A stretch of DNA of 17,441 nt from OMOG01 sp041485845 (GCA_041485845.1 JBGPKH010000118.1:1-17441); one strand, 5' to 3'. Positions 1-8,856 are shown, counted from the first letter of the stretch. Made by a program: numbers and translations. Notes: generated by a model from the sequence alone, not told the origin.

Positions 1-815
1 GTGCGCTCGGGGAGATCACGTGGTGCAAGACCTGGTCGTCGACGCTCGCCAAGAAGGAAGGTTACGGCAACCCGCCCGACAGCGCGCCACCGCCCGATCT
101 CGACTGGGACATGTGGCTGGGGCCCGCGCCCAAGGTTCCGTTCAACGAGAATCGCTGGGGCGTCAAGAAGGCTACGTTCCCCACGTTCCGCTATTTCTGG
201 GATTACGCGGGCGGAGAGATGACCGATTGGGGCATCCACTTCATCGATCCGATCCATCAGTGCATGGGCGATCCGCTGCCCTCCGCCATCACGGCGCTCG
301 GGGGGCGCAGTTGGATCGCGGACAATCTCGAGACGGCCGACACCATGACCGCCGCATTCCAGTACCCCACTTTCATGATGAACTATGAGTTACGCCGCAG
401 TGTCCCGACTCCCATGTTCGGGCAGTCGGGCGCAACCGGCATCATGGGCACCGAGGCCATGGTCACGGTGACGCGCAGCGGCTGCTGGCTGACTCCCAAC
501 AAGGGATCGAAGGTGGAGGCCGTGGAGTTCCTGGCGAATGCGGGCGGGGGTGCAGGCCGGGGCGCTACTCCGGCGGCCGCGCCGCAGCCTAGCGAACATT
601 GGAAGAATTTCCTGGAGTGCATCAAGACGCGGCAGAAGCCTACCAGCGACATCGAGAACCTGGTGAAGTCGACGGCGGTATGCGTGCTCGCCAACGTCTC
701 GCTGCGCGCCAAGACGCGCATCGATCTGGACGAGAAGACGTTCACGGTGCGCCAGCGGGAAGCCCAGCCGTTCCTGCGAGTGGATTACCGGGCGCCGTGG
801 AAATTGGAAGTTTAG
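1..815 (+). CDS. Gfo/Idh/MocA family oxidoreductase, C-terminal part (5' truncated by window edge)
   Basis: The reading frame is open from base 3 (codons start at 3) to a TAG at 813-815, so only about 270 C-terminal residues are present. Family members are NAD(P)-dependent dehydrogenases acting mainly on sugars and cyclitols. The N-terminal Rossmann domain lies outside the window; what remains is the alpha/beta substrate domain. Recognisable features are the opening GEITWCKTW strand, the DWDMWLGPAP segment, and GGEMTDWGIHFIDPIHQ, which carries the D-x-G-x-H-x-x-D pattern typical of the catalytic region. A low-complexity Gly/Ala/Pro insert sits near the middle (bases 535-590). A ThuA-like gene follows on the same strand about 130 bp downstream, a pairing common in acidobacterial and planctomycete sugar-catabolism loci. 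The exact substrate cannot be told. Confidence 0.88.
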   Translation, partial: ALGEITWCKTWSSTLAKKEGYGNPPDSAPPPDLDWDMWLGPAPKVPFNENRWGVKKATFPTFRYFWDYAGGEMTDWGIHFIDPIHQCMGDPLPSAITALGGRSWIADNLETADTMTAAFQYPTFMMNYELRRSVPTPMFGQSGATGIMGTEAMVTVTRSGCWLTPNKGSKVEAVEFLANAGGGAGRGATPAAAPQPSEHWKNFLECIKTRQKPTSDIENLVKSTAVCVLANVSLRAKTRIDLDEKTFTVRQREAQPFLRVDYRAPWKLEV

Positions 816-847
816 GGGGTGTGCCAGAAGTCGTTGCCGGTCCGGAA

Positions 848-867
848 CGCAGGCGACACCGCCTGCG
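848..867. repeat. Perfect intergenic hairpin (8-bp stem, ACAC loop)
   Basis: CGCAGGCG (848-855), loop ACAC, CGCCTGCG (860-867) form a perfect stem in the gap between the oxidoreductase stop and the ThuA-like gene. No T-run follows, so it is not a classical intrinsic terminator. It could stabilise the upstream mRNA end or be a REP-like intergenic repeat. Confidence 0.55.
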
Positions 868-948
868 CCACCGGTACGATTCAAGAGTTTGGGGCGTTGG
901 CGGGCGGCTCGCTGACACGTTGAAAGTTTGAAGTCTGAGGAGGGTCAG

Positions 949-1836
949 ATGAAATTTGTGAACATCACTTGCACGACATTACTGGTTTTGAGCGTGGCAT
1001 TCAGCCAGACGCCGCCGCCGCAGGCTCCGGCCGGGCAGGCACAACCCGGCCGCGGCGGAGCGGGCCGGGGCGCAGCGCCCGCCGGCGGGAAGAAGCACAT
1101 CCTGGTCTATGGCCAGGCGAAGGGCTTCCACCACGACTCGATCTCCAACGCCATGGCCACGGTCTGGAAACTGGGAAAAGATTCCGGCGTGTGGGACACG
1201 GAAATCAGCACCGACCCGGGCATTCTGCGCAAGGCGGACAAGGCGGGCAGCGGCTTCGCACCGCTGAATCTGATGAACTTCGACGCCGTGGTGTTTGCCA
1301 GTTCGACCGGCGAAATGCCGCTCGACGACCAGCAGAAGAAAGATCTGCTGGCGTTCGTCCACGATGACGGCAAGGGCCTGGTGGGGATCCACGCGGCGCT
1401 CGACAGCAACTACAAGTGGCCGGAGTACGCCGAAATGATCGGCGGCTGGTTTCAGGCGCATCCGTGGAACACGTTCGACGCGCCGGCCATCGTCGAAGAT
1501 CCGAGCTTTCCCGCGATGCGCCACTTCCCCAAGGCGTTCACGATGCGCGACGAGATTTACATGGCGAAGGAGTGGTCGCGCGACAAGGTGAACGTGCTGA
1601 TGCGGATGGATGACACGAAGCTGGATTACGCCGGGAAGAACGTTCGCCCGGACCACGATTTCGCGCTCGCCTGGTCGAAGATGTACGGCAAGGGCCGCGT
1701 CTTCTACTCGACGCTGGGACACACGAATGAAGCGTGGGACGATCCGGACGTACAGAAGATGTACCTGGAGGCCATCAAGTGGGTGCTGCACCGGACCGAG
1801 GGCGGCACTGCGCCGCACGCGCGGCCGGCGAACTGA
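949..1836 (+). CDS. Secreted ThuA-like domain protein
   Basis: A 295-residue protein. The ATG at 949 is chosen over the in-frame TTG at 928 because GAGGAGGG lies just upstream and the product then begins with a clean signal peptide (residues 1 to about 20, ending VAFSQ). A Pro/Gly/Ala-rich linker (21-47) leads into a ThuA-like domain with a class I glutamine-amidotransferase-like fold. Visible motifs are GFHHDS (59-64), the acidic FDAVVF strand (111-116), GIHAA (146-150), a FQAHPW segment (168-173), DEIY (201-204) and YSTLGHTNEAW near the end. ThuA proteins are linked to trehalose and other sugar-derivative metabolism, often beside Gfo/Idh/MocA dehydrogenases as here. The export signal suggests action in the periplasm. 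No catalytic nucleophile Cys of true amidotransferases is evident. Confidence 0.9.
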   Translation: MKFVNITCTTLLVLSVAFSQTPPPQAPAGQAQPGRGGAGRGAAPAGGKKHILVYGQAKGFHHDSISNAMATVWKLGKDSGVWDTEISTDPGILRKADKAGSGFAPLNLMNFDAVVFASSTGEMPLDDQQKKDLLAFVHDDGKGLVGIHAALDSNYKWPEYAEMIGGWFQAHPWNTFDAPAIVEDPSFPAMRHFPKAFTMRDEIYMAKEWSRDKVNVLMRMDDTKLDYAGKNVRPDHDFALAWSKMYGKGRVFYSTLGHTNEAWDDPDVQKMYLEAIKWVLHRTEGGTAPHARPAN

Positions 1837-2331
1837 CAAGAGCCGCGCTTTCAGAGGTGGAGCAGGCGCTTTCGCCCAACGCCACTTAGTTTTCCCGCGA
1901 CTGGAAGCGCTGCATTAATCGTGGGGCCGGTTACCCCCCGGTCCGCAGCCAACGCTCCCGTCGGCCTGTCGCGGTTGCCAAGAACTCATTCTGAACGCGA
2001 AGGGCGGGCCAGCGGGCCCTCGCGATCCGGGGCATAGGCGTTAAAGTAAGGCCGCTGAGCGGGACTTGGGGGCATCAAGGCAGAATGCACTTCTCCGGGA
2101 TGGGCGATACGGCCAAGTGGACGTTCCCGGCGTGATGGAAACTTATCGGGAGTCATCTCCGAGAAGGCCGTTTGGGGCTCCCCAGGCTTGATCATTAGTG
2201 GGATTATCGACGGCACCCCGGCTCCGCACACCGCAACTGCCGGGTCTGCGATCCGCCACCTACCCAGTTTGGCGCCATTCGGCTTGGTCCGTTCCCAATG
2301 CTGCTTGCTATCCTACGTTGGGAGGCAAGCT
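1837..2331. other. Intergenic stretch without a convincing gene; left edge of the accessory region
   Basis: About 495 bp. Short open frames exist on both strands but none has a convincing ribosome site or recognisable motif. Composition drops in G+C towards the TIR gene. A short string GCCGTTTGGGGC occurs at 2167-2178 and again near 3941-3952, on the other side of the TIR gene. No transposase, tRNA or attachment site was recognised. Confidence 0.4.
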
Positions 2332-3585
2332 TTGTCCGAAGGGCGATATGCAGCGTTCTGGAGCTACACTCGATTCGACGATCAAAACGATAGTGCTTGG
2401 TTGACCGAACTGCGCGGGAGGCTCGTGGCTGAAGTACGGGCGCTGTCCGCCAAGCGTGTCGAGATCTTTCAGGACATTGAAGGAATCGGCTGGGGCGAAC
2501 GCTGGAAAGACAAGCTGGTCCACTCCGCTGATCAAGCGCTCTTTCTTATCCCGATCATTACGCCGAGCTATTTTGATAGCGACCGCTGCAGGGACGAATT
2601 GGAACAGTTTTCGGAGCGCGAGAATGTCACAGCGTTTAAGGAATTCATCTTGCCGCTGTACTACATAACCTGTGACCACCTTGAAGACGTTTTTCGGAAA
2701 GCGAGTGACCGCCTTGCCCGCGTGGTCGCTGACCACAATTACCGCGACATCAGGAAGGACCGACACCTCAGCCTTGAATCGTATGAAGGCCGGGAGATGA
2801 TCAAATCCCTAGCCACCTCGCTGCTCGAGCGGCTGAATGCATACGAGCGGCTGCAATGTTCCTCGAAGGAGATGCGCGGGCGCATCGTCGCCCCTCCCGA
2901 CCGGCAACCCGTTCCCAACCGAACTATCATGTTCGGTACTCTTGAGCACGTCTCCATGTGGACCGATGTGTGGCTTGTAGTGGAAACTGGCGGCGCCATC
3001 TACCATCCTCAAACGCGGCTGGCCGCTGACGCGTGGCAGGCGACGATCAGTATCGGCCGATCTCCAAGCGCTTTGGACCAAGGCCGTATCTTCCCAGTGC
3101 ATATACTCGCGGTTACGCAGGACGTTAGCAAGGCGTTTACACGCTACCAGAAGGATGCCGCAAAGCATAAGGATTGGCATGGCGTCCCCAAACCGGCCGA
3201 AAGCCGGGTACTCGCAACTGTAAGTGTCATCCGTGATGATACTGCGTCCATGTTCGGGTTTCTCGAGGGAGCATATCACGAGCAGAGGTCCGACGGTACA
3301 TCGACTGGCGGCACTGTTACGCTCAAGCTCGCATCGCCTGACACGGTGGATTTCGAAGCCCGCAACAGCAGCGGAAGAACTGAGTGGATCGGAAGTATCA
3401 AGCTGGCCGCCTCGCCAGATGAAATCACCGGACACGGACAGTATCAGTATCTCGGTAAACTTGATTCCGGCCAACACAATATGACGGTTGACCGGGCTAC
3501 TGGGAATTTGAACGTTACTGGCCGGAATACAAGCTCACCAGAAGGCAGACAGTTTGCGACGATTTGGAAAAAGAGAGCCACGTGA
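2332..3585 (+). CDS. TIR-domain protein with C-terminal beta-rich sensor-like region
   Basis: A 417-residue protein. The TTG at 2332 is preferred because GGGAGG at 2320-2325 sits 6 nt upstream and the TIR fold begins immediately; an in-frame TTG at 2188 would add 48 residues of non-conserved sequence. Residues 1 to about 130 are a TIR domain: first strand YAAFWSYTR (6-14), FQDIEGIGWGERWKDKL (46-62), FLIPIITPSYFDSDRC (71-86), and the S-x-x-C-x-x-E-L pattern in which Glu89 would be the catalytic NADase residue. Residues about 200-300 form a beta-rich domain with WLVVETGG (214-221) and YHPQ (224-227). Residues about 309-417 are a second beta-rich module with a Gly/Tyr-rich pattern (GHGQYQYLG). 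Bacterial TIR proteins cleave NAD+ or make cyclic-ADPR-like signals in phage defence. The gene is convergent with the restriction-modification operon and poorer in G+C than flanking genes. Confidence 0.87.
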   Translation: MSEGRYAAFWSYTRFDDQNDSAWLTELRGRLVAEVRALSAKRVEIFQDIEGIGWGERWKDKLVHSADQALFLIPIITPSYFDSDRCRDELEQFSERENVTAFKEFILPLYYITCDHLEDVFRKASDRLARVVADHNYRDIRKDRHLSLESYEGREMIKSLATSLLERLNAYERLQCSSKEMRGRIVAPPDRQPVPNRTIMFGTLEHVSMWTDVWLVVETGGAIYHPQTRLAADAWQATISIGRSPSALDQGRIFPVHILAVTQDVSKAFTRYQKDAAKHKDWHGVPKPAESRVLATVSVIRDDTASMFGFLEGAYHEQRSDGTSTGGTVTLKLASPDTVDFEARNSSGRTEWIGSIKLAASPDEITGHGQYQYLGKLDSGQHNMTVDRATGNLNVTGRNTSSPEGRQFATIWKKRAT

Positions 3586-4083
3586 GGACCTGACCGACGG
3601 TGCCGTGAACTCGCGGTCGTATTGAATGCTGGGCCAAGTGCCATCTAACAACCAAATAAACTCGCCAGGTGCGTCAGCTCTGGGCGGACGCGAAATGTTT
3701 TTCCATGGCCGAGGGACCGTCTCCGGACTGGTGCAGTCGATAACCGCCCTTCCAACCTTCCAACCTTCCAACCAGCAAACGCCCCACAAGTCCGGTTCTG
3801 GGAGATTGCACCGGCAGGGCTTCGGCTGAAGGACGGTACAAGCGGGGAGCGTGCCCCGAACGGCCCTCTAGCGAAGGGGTCCGAGCTTTGTACGAGTGGC
3901 CGACAATCCGCCCCAAGGCGACCGGACGCTTCCCAGAACGCCGTTTGGGGCCAACGAGCGGGAACAAGCCCGAAGGCGACTACACATGCAAGTGACAGCT
4001 CCGGAATCCTCTCCGGTGCCGGCTGATCCTCATGTCTGGCCGCGCTAGTTGCGACAGCAGTCCGGGATCTGCCCCACATGACC
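3586..4083. other. Non-coding or degenerate stretch between the convergent TIR and nuclease genes
   Basis: About 500 bp between two convergent genes. A plus-strand frame stays open from about 3745 to the TGA at 3993-3995 but has no credible start, so it may be a relic or chance. Overlapping minus-strand frames have composition bias and no motifs. It contains the 8-bp tandem repeat at 3748-3773. No intrinsic terminator with a T-run was found for either convergent gene. Confidence 0.4.
3748..3773. repeat. Short tandem repeat, 8-bp unit CCTTCCAA x 3.25
   Basis: Three perfect CCTTCCAA units followed by CC. A unit of 8 is not divisible by three, which argues against a coding role. Such a tract is prone to slippage. 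Confidence 0.85.
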
Positions 4084-4728
4084 TCATGAGAAGTCTAACA
4101 GAGTATGGAAAATAACCAGGGGTCGGCCGATTGAGAGGCGGTCATGTACGGATCGGAAGGTCAGAGGGATTTCATCTGCGAGTGAGCAACTGTTCCACTG
4201 TCCACCGGCGCACACGGCGTGCTGCACTGGCTTCTCCCTGAGTCGGGCATCTAGCTGAGCTGCCCACGCCACCGGCTCACCGGTTTGCACGTACCCCAGC
4301 ATACCGGCGTCGTCCTGCTCTGCGGCATACTCTCCGCGTATATACATCTGCAAGCCGTCTTTCCCCAGGTACGCGCTAACCGAACGACTTGACATAAGCC
4401 GCTTGGCCTCGAATCGAAAACGCGGCTTTGGTCCGACCTCATTTGCGCGAACCTCAATATCTACGCGAAGCCGCTTCCGACCGCGGCGGCGTCCCGTATT
4501 CTGTGGCGGATCATCGAAGACCACCAGGTTTCTCATTCCGCGTGGTGGGGGAATACGGTCGAGGAGTTCCTCCATGGCGAGCACCAGATCACCGGTAATC
4601 TCGGTTTCCTCCGCCGTCTGTAACGACTCCCGATTGAGCGTGAGATACGCCAAGCCAACCAACCGGTGGCATTTCCGAACGAACGCCTCCCGAAATTCCG
4701 GCGTGTTGGCCGCGGGACTACCGAGCAT
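4084..4728 (-). CDS. Small PD-(D/E)XK-type nuclease, probable restriction subunit
   Basis: A 214-residue protein reading from ATG 4728 to 4084. This start overlaps the 3' end of the methyltransferase gene by 11 nt, with weak GGAAA upstream, so translational coupling is likely; an in-frame TTG at 4782 is a less likely longer start. The central segment RVDIEVRANEV followed by RFRFEAKRL supplies the pattern of a PD-(D/E)XK nuclease: Asp90, then Glu107-x-Lys109 at the end of the next strand, with an upstream Glu-rich helix (E40, E41, E43). GLQMYIRGEY (125-134) may be the following helix with Gln127. The rest is not assignable to a named family by eye. Because the methyltransferase upstream shows no obvious nuclease motif, this protein is the natural candidate for the cleavage activity of the pair. 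An alternative is a modification-dependent accessory nuclease. Confidence 0.72.
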   Translation of the reverse strand: MLGSPAANTPEFREAFVRKCHRLVGLAYLTLNRESLQTAEETEITGDLVLAMEELLDRIPPPRGMRNLVVFDDPPQNTGRRRGRKRLRVDIEVRANEVGPKPRFRFEAKRLMSSRSVSAYLGKDGLQMYIRGEYAAEQDDAGMLGYVQTGEPVAWAAQLDARLREKPVQHAVCAGGQWNSCSLADEIPLTFRSVHDRLSIGRPLVIFHTLLDFS

Positions 4729-7700
4729 TGATTTCCATAGCAGCAGGCTCGTTTGGAATCGGCTGGAGGAGCGTGTCGCCAATGATGCTGGTCGCGTCGG
4801 CCAAGGCCTGACTCTCAGTCCAGTGGAGGCGCTGCATGGGCTTGAACAGGTACGTTCTAGTTTCCTCGTACATTCTCAGGTTTCGTTCAAAGTACACCCA
4901 TTGCGAGCGTTTCTCACGTAGACGCCCGCGAATCTTGTTGAATTCCAGTCCCACGGCACTATCAGCCCGCTCCACCAGCACCGGCTGTTTCTCCACTGTG
5001 CCGCGTACTAGCTCGACCTCCGCCATTGCAGAGTTCGGTTCATAGACAATCGTGAGTTTGTGGCGCGCTGGAATCCCTTCGTCAAGGAACGCATCGAGTT
5101 CTTCCTGCAGCATGAGTGCGTAGGCACGTAACTCTTCCGCCCCAGGCGGGCGAACCGCAGCCTCGCCGACTTGGCCATCGACTAGCGCCTGCCGGACGTG
5201 AACGAGATCGTAAATCACAGCGCGGGATGCTTCATCGAGGCCAATAGCGATGTTCACGCGCTGATTGAGCTCGGACAATAATTCCGATCCCTCGTGTTCC
5301 CGATACCATTCGAGGTTCCCGCGGGCCAGTCCCGCCTCTTCCGTGCGCGTTAGACGGTCATGCAGATCCTCCCACTGAGTCCAGTTCTCATTCGCTGCGG
5401 GATCGAAAGGTACGGGGATCGTACGAAGCGATCGCAGGGTGCCCCGCCTCCTCTTAATCCCGAACTCCGGTGCGGTGAAGAACTGATGATAGGCGACAAA
5501 GTCCGAGTTCAAGTAGAGGGCTAGCGCTTTCAAGAATGGTGCGTAGCCCAGCGAGGCCGAAAGTCCGATCTGCCGCGGTGGAACAATCAGGAAGCGATCT
5601 GTAAATACCGCGAAGTTGCGCGCCGCACTGACAATTACGTGCGGAGCCTGGCAAATCCGCATCGGCAGTTCGAAGCGGCCTTCACGCGTATACGTCCTTT
5701 CAGCGCTAATCACCTCGATAGATTCTGAGGGAATAGCAAATAAATATCGCCGTCTATCAAGGCCGGCGACGTTGAGCAGAGGCCGGCCAGCCAGTTCGGG
5801 ATGATGCTCTAGCCGCTCATGAGCACTCGAGGCACGAGTCTCCAGTCCCTGCGATATGGCAAGAATGCCTTGCTCCTCGAGTTGGCCGATTGTGCTGAAA
5901 CGCTGCTCGATGCTACGTAGGATGCGCTCGTCGCCACCAAACCCCCAGAATGCGGATTTCCAAGGCAAAGCGCTGCCGCTGGATATCTCGCGGTAGGGCA
6001 CAGCTCGTATTTCACTCGCGTTCACGACAACGGCCCAAACCTGCTTGCGCCGACCGGGTCCACCCGGATCGTGAACGGCCTGGTTTGCTACCATCGGAGA
6101 GTAGAATTCGATAGATTCCGGGGCAGGTTGCGTTGTCAGAGATCCAGGACACGTGTAGAAGAAAGCCGCGGCGGGAACCCGGGACCGGCCCGCAAACAGA
6201 ATCTCCGCCAAATTCGAGAAGTTCGCCACCGACCACAGGTGCGTGCGTTTCAAGAATTTCGCCCGAAAACGCGCCGACTCGTATTTAAACAACGTCATTG
6301 CCGGCAGGAGCAGGCCGACCACACCATCGACCGCCACCAGCTCACAGGCGCGCCAAGCGAATACTTCCGCCACCTGGTTACCGCCGGTCGGACAATCCTT
6401 GCGGTGCGCGATCATCCACTCGAATACGGGACGATCCCGATCAGCGATTGAGCCCGCTTTGAGCTCTTTCCAGGGCGGATTGCCGACGACCCAGTCATAC
6501 TGGGTGGCGTACGCTTCCGGTGCCCAAAGCGCGTTCGGATCGAATGAATTTCCTTCGAAGACATTCCGGTTGCGCAGCGTCGGGAGTTGAAAGTCCGTTT
6601 CGCTCAGGTCGGGTGGCGTGACGTAATCGAGCAGGGTCAGTACGAGGCTGAGTTCGGCCACCTGACACGCGTCGGGGTCGCTGTCGATCCCAAATAGGTG
6701 ACGCGTTAAGAGACGGCTCAGTTCCTCTGGAGCGGGAACAATGCCACCATGCTGACGGATGCGCGCCTCAATGAGTTTGCGATAACACTGGACTAGAAAC
6801 ACGCCGGACCCACAGGCCGGATCGAGTACCCGCATACCCTCCTGAAGCGGCTTGCGGCGGTCAAGCGTATCCAGGATGAAATTTGCCAGAGGCACGGGCG
6901 TATAGTACGCACCGCGTTCTCGTCCTTCGGAGCGCCCGGGAGCGTATTCGGCAGCGTGCAGGAACTGTTGGTAAATGACTGACAGCGTTTCAATCGGGAT
7001 ATAGGAGAAGTCGTAAGCATCAAAATCGAGATGCTGTTGGCCTTCCGGCGTATCCCCGCAGAACACACCCGCTACCTGTTGCAGTCGCTCCTCGCCGATA
7101 TCGGTGAGCGCCTGCGTTGCGAGCGGGAACACCGATCCGTTTAGCCATCCATCAAGCTTGTTCAGCAACAACTGAAATCGATCGAGGCGCGCCCTTCGGC
7201 TCAGAACATCATCCGGATCGAGTCCCCATTCCGCGAGTTTGCGGTCCGAGAGGATATCGCGAGCCCGCAGGTAGTGCAGGTAGACGAATTTCCCGATCAG
7301 GGCGTGCGCAAGCAGCCGGTCTTGAATTCCCTCGGCCAACAGCCGCTGATCGAGGCGGTCGAGACTCGACAACAGTTGCCAATCAACGCGCGTTTCGGGC
7401 GTGACCGCTTTGTTCCATTTCCGCCAGAGATCGCCATCATCGATTGCGTCGGCCCGAAAGCATTCGAGTACGGACGCAACCTCATTGAACTGAATGGCCG
7501 CACGCAAGATACCGCGCGCCGCCGAGGCGCTCTTCCTTTCCCCGATGGTTTCACGTTTGTACTTGAACCCGGAGTATAGCCGGACCTCGCTCGGACATCG
7601 TACTACCAGAAACGGTACGATGTTCTGATTCCAGACACGGCGGTGGATGAGGTCCGCTTCGGTGACGGAGTTCGCGTCACAGACGTACACGACTGGCGTA

Positions 7701-7879
7701 TTCGCGCCCGGAGCAGACGAATCGACTCCTTGAAGAGCGTAGACACCTTTGAGCGAACATCCCTGCTCGGCCTTCCGATACAGATGGCCGAAATCGCGGT
7801 CGAAACTCAGGGTATCACCGGTAAGAAAGTGCGGCGAACGCTGATAGTCGAGGATTCCAAGCAGCTCCTGAAGCTCCAT
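4718..7879 (-). CDS. Eco57I-like N6-adenine DNA methyltransferase (class I SAM-dependent)
   Basis: A 1053-residue protein starting at ATG 7879, with GAGG 9 nt upstream. Residues 1-320 are a helical and beta region containing HRRVWNQNIVPFLVV (79-93); no PD-(D/E)XK motif was recognised there. The catalytic core has AYYTP (324-328), SAM-binding motif I DPACGSG (353-359), GIDSDP (397-402) and the catalytic motif IV NPPW (467-470), which marks adenine N6 methylation. The C-terminal half resembles TaqI/Eco57I-type target recognition (residues about 650-830) followed by charged, probably helical sequence. The size fits Type IIG/Eco57I-like enzymes. The gene lies 44 bp downstream of the recombinase and overlaps the nuclease gene, so all three probably form one transcript. 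The likely role is host methylation in a restriction-modification system; the target sequence is unknown. Confidence 0.88.
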   Translation of the reverse strand: MELQELLGILDYQRSPHFLTGDTLSFDRDFGHLYRKAEQGCSLKGVYALQGVDSSAPGANTPVVYVCDANSVTEADLIHRRVWNQNIVPFLVVRCPSEVRLYSGFKYKRETIGERKSASAARGILRAAIQFNEVASVLECFRADAIDDGDLWRKWNKAVTPETRVDWQLLSSLDRLDQRLLAEGIQDRLLAHALIGKFVYLHYLRARDILSDRKLAEWGLDPDDVLSRRARLDRFQLLLNKLDGWLNGSVFPLATQALTDIGEERLQQVAGVFCGDTPEGQQHLDFDAYDFSYIPIETLSVIYQQFLHAAEYAPGRSEGRERGAYYTPVPLANFILDTLDRRKPLQEGMRVLDPACGSGVFLVQCYRKLIEARIRQHGGIVPAPEELSRLLTRHLFGIDSDPDACQVAELSLVLTLLDYVTPPDLSETDFQLPTLRNRNVFEGNSFDPNALWAPEAYATQYDWVVGNPPWKELKAGSIADRDRPVFEWMIAHRKDCPTGGNQVAEVFAWRACELVAVDGVVGLLLPAMTLFKYESARFRAKFLKRTHLWSVANFSNLAEILFAGRSRVPAAAFFYTCPGSLTTQPAPESIEFYSPMVANQAVHDPGGPGRRKQVWAVVVNASEIRAVPYREISSGSALPWKSAFWGFGGDERILRSIEQRFSTIGQLEEQGILAISQGLETRASSAHERLEHHPELAGRPLLNVAGLDRRRYLFAIPSESIEVISAERTYTREGRFELPMRICQAPHVIVSAARNFAVFTDRFLIVPPRQIGLSASLGYAPFLKALALYLNSDFVAYHQFFTAPEFGIKRRRGTLRSLRTIPVPFDPAANENWTQWEDLHDRLTRTEEAGLARGNLEWYREHEGSELLSELNQRVNIAIGLDEASRAVIYDLVHVRQALVDGQVGEAAVRPPGAEELRAYALMLQEELDAFLDEGIPARHKLTIVYEPNSAMAEVELVRGTVEKQPVLVERADSAVGLEFNKIRGRLREKRSQWVYFERNLRMYEETRTYLFKPMQRLHWTESQALADATSIIGDTLLQPIPNEPAAMEINAR

Positions 7880-7923
7880 TTATCGCCACCTCTCGAGCTT
7901 CTGAGACTCGTGAGTTGCGTGGC

Positions 7924-8856
7924 TCATATCTGCACCCCAAGCCGGTCACACGGCGCGTCCACGAGGTCCTGCTCCAGGCCAAGATACCGCTCGGTTGTCT
8001 GGAGTGAGGCATGCCCGAGTGAGAGTTGGATCTGCTCGACCGGAGCCTGCCCGCGATGGGCGAGCTTCGCAAACGTCCGGCGCAGGTCGTGCGGTGCGAC
8101 CGCTATGCCGAGTGCCCGGCTGTACCGCTCCACAATCTCGAAGATCGATTGCGGGGTGATGCGATCACTGACGACCCGGTCCGCTTTGTTGATCGCCCGC
8201 AGAATGCGGCCTTCGGTAATACCCGCTGGCTCGGTCCAGCGATCCACGGCCGCCTTGGCCCAGCCCGACATCGGAACCGAGCGGACGCGCTGGCCTTTGC
8301 CGATCAGATCCACGATCACCCAGCGTCCGTCCCGCTGTTGAATTTGCCCAACCGACAGCACGGAAAGTTCACTGCGCAGCAACCCGCAACCGACAAATAG
8401 GGCCAGTAAAGCCTGGTCCCGCCGGCCCTTTGCCCTGCTGACATCCGGCGCCCGGAGGAGTTGTTCGGCTTGATCACGCGTCAACCACTTCCTTGCTCGT
8501 ACGCCAGCCTGCCGCAGTCCCCGGACCTTTCCTATTCCCGCTGCCACCTCCGGCGGGAGCAGGCCATTCTCGGCTGCCTCCGAAGCCAGCTTCCTCAATG
8601 CGGCCAGTTGGACGTTAATAGTGGAGGACGCCCGCGCGTGGCGTTCGAGTTCAGCGCGGTACTCTTGCACGACCATTCTGCTGAATGGGCCGTGCTCCTC
8701 CGGACGATACCAGGCGTAAAAGGCATCGAGAGCGTGCGCATAAGCCCGACGCGTGTGGACTGAGGAAACACCGCTGAGCGCCAGGACTTTCAGGCGAACC
8801 CATGAAAGCGCTTCCGGGCGAGGAACTAGTGTAAGAATTGGGGTTGGGTCCGTCAT
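7924..8856 (-). CDS. Tyrosine recombinase/integrase (XerC/XerD-like)
   Basis: A 310-residue protein from ATG 8856; a TTG at 8904 would add 16 residues without better support. An N-terminal SAM-like core-binding domain (about 15-105, including SSVHTRRAYAHALDAFYAWY) precedes the catalytic domain. All active-site residues are visible: Arg161 (GLLRSEL), Lys187 (GKGQR), His256 and Arg259 (HDLRR), His282 (LGHAS) and nucleophile Tyr291 (TTERYLG). The enzyme should therefore be active. It lacks the extra internal segment that marks integron IntI proteins. It is first in a minus-strand operon with the methyltransferase 44 bp downstream. Upstream lie direct repeats at 8960-8998 and the two-hairpin elements from 9211 on, which are candidate DNA targets. 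Possible roles are mobilisation of the island or cassette recombination. Confidence 0.9.
   Translation of the reverse strand: MTDPTPILTLVPRPEALSWVRLKVLALSGVSSVHTRRAYAHALDAFYAWYRPEEHGPFSRMVVQEYRAELERHARASSTINVQLAALRKLASEAAENGLLPPEVAAGIGKVRGLRQAGVRARKWLTRDQAEQLLRAPDVSRAKGRRDQALLALFVGCGLLRSELSVLSVGQIQQRDGRWVIVDLIGKGQRVRSVPMSGWAKAAVDRWTEPAGITEGRILRAINKADRVVSDRITPQSIFEIVERYSRALGIAVAPHDLRRTFAKLAHRGQAPVEQIQLSLGHASLQTTERYLGLEQDLVDAPCDRLGVQI

Noticed and set aside
1986..2231. Minus-strand 81-codon frame upstream of the TIR gene
   Set aside because: No recognisable family, no ribosome site and Pro/Arg-rich composition; more likely non-coding.
3645..4079. Minus-strand frame after the nuclease gene as a separate gene
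   Set aside because: No ribosome site or motif, runs through the octamer tandem repeat, and composition is Arg/Pro/Ser/Gly-biased like other shadow frames.
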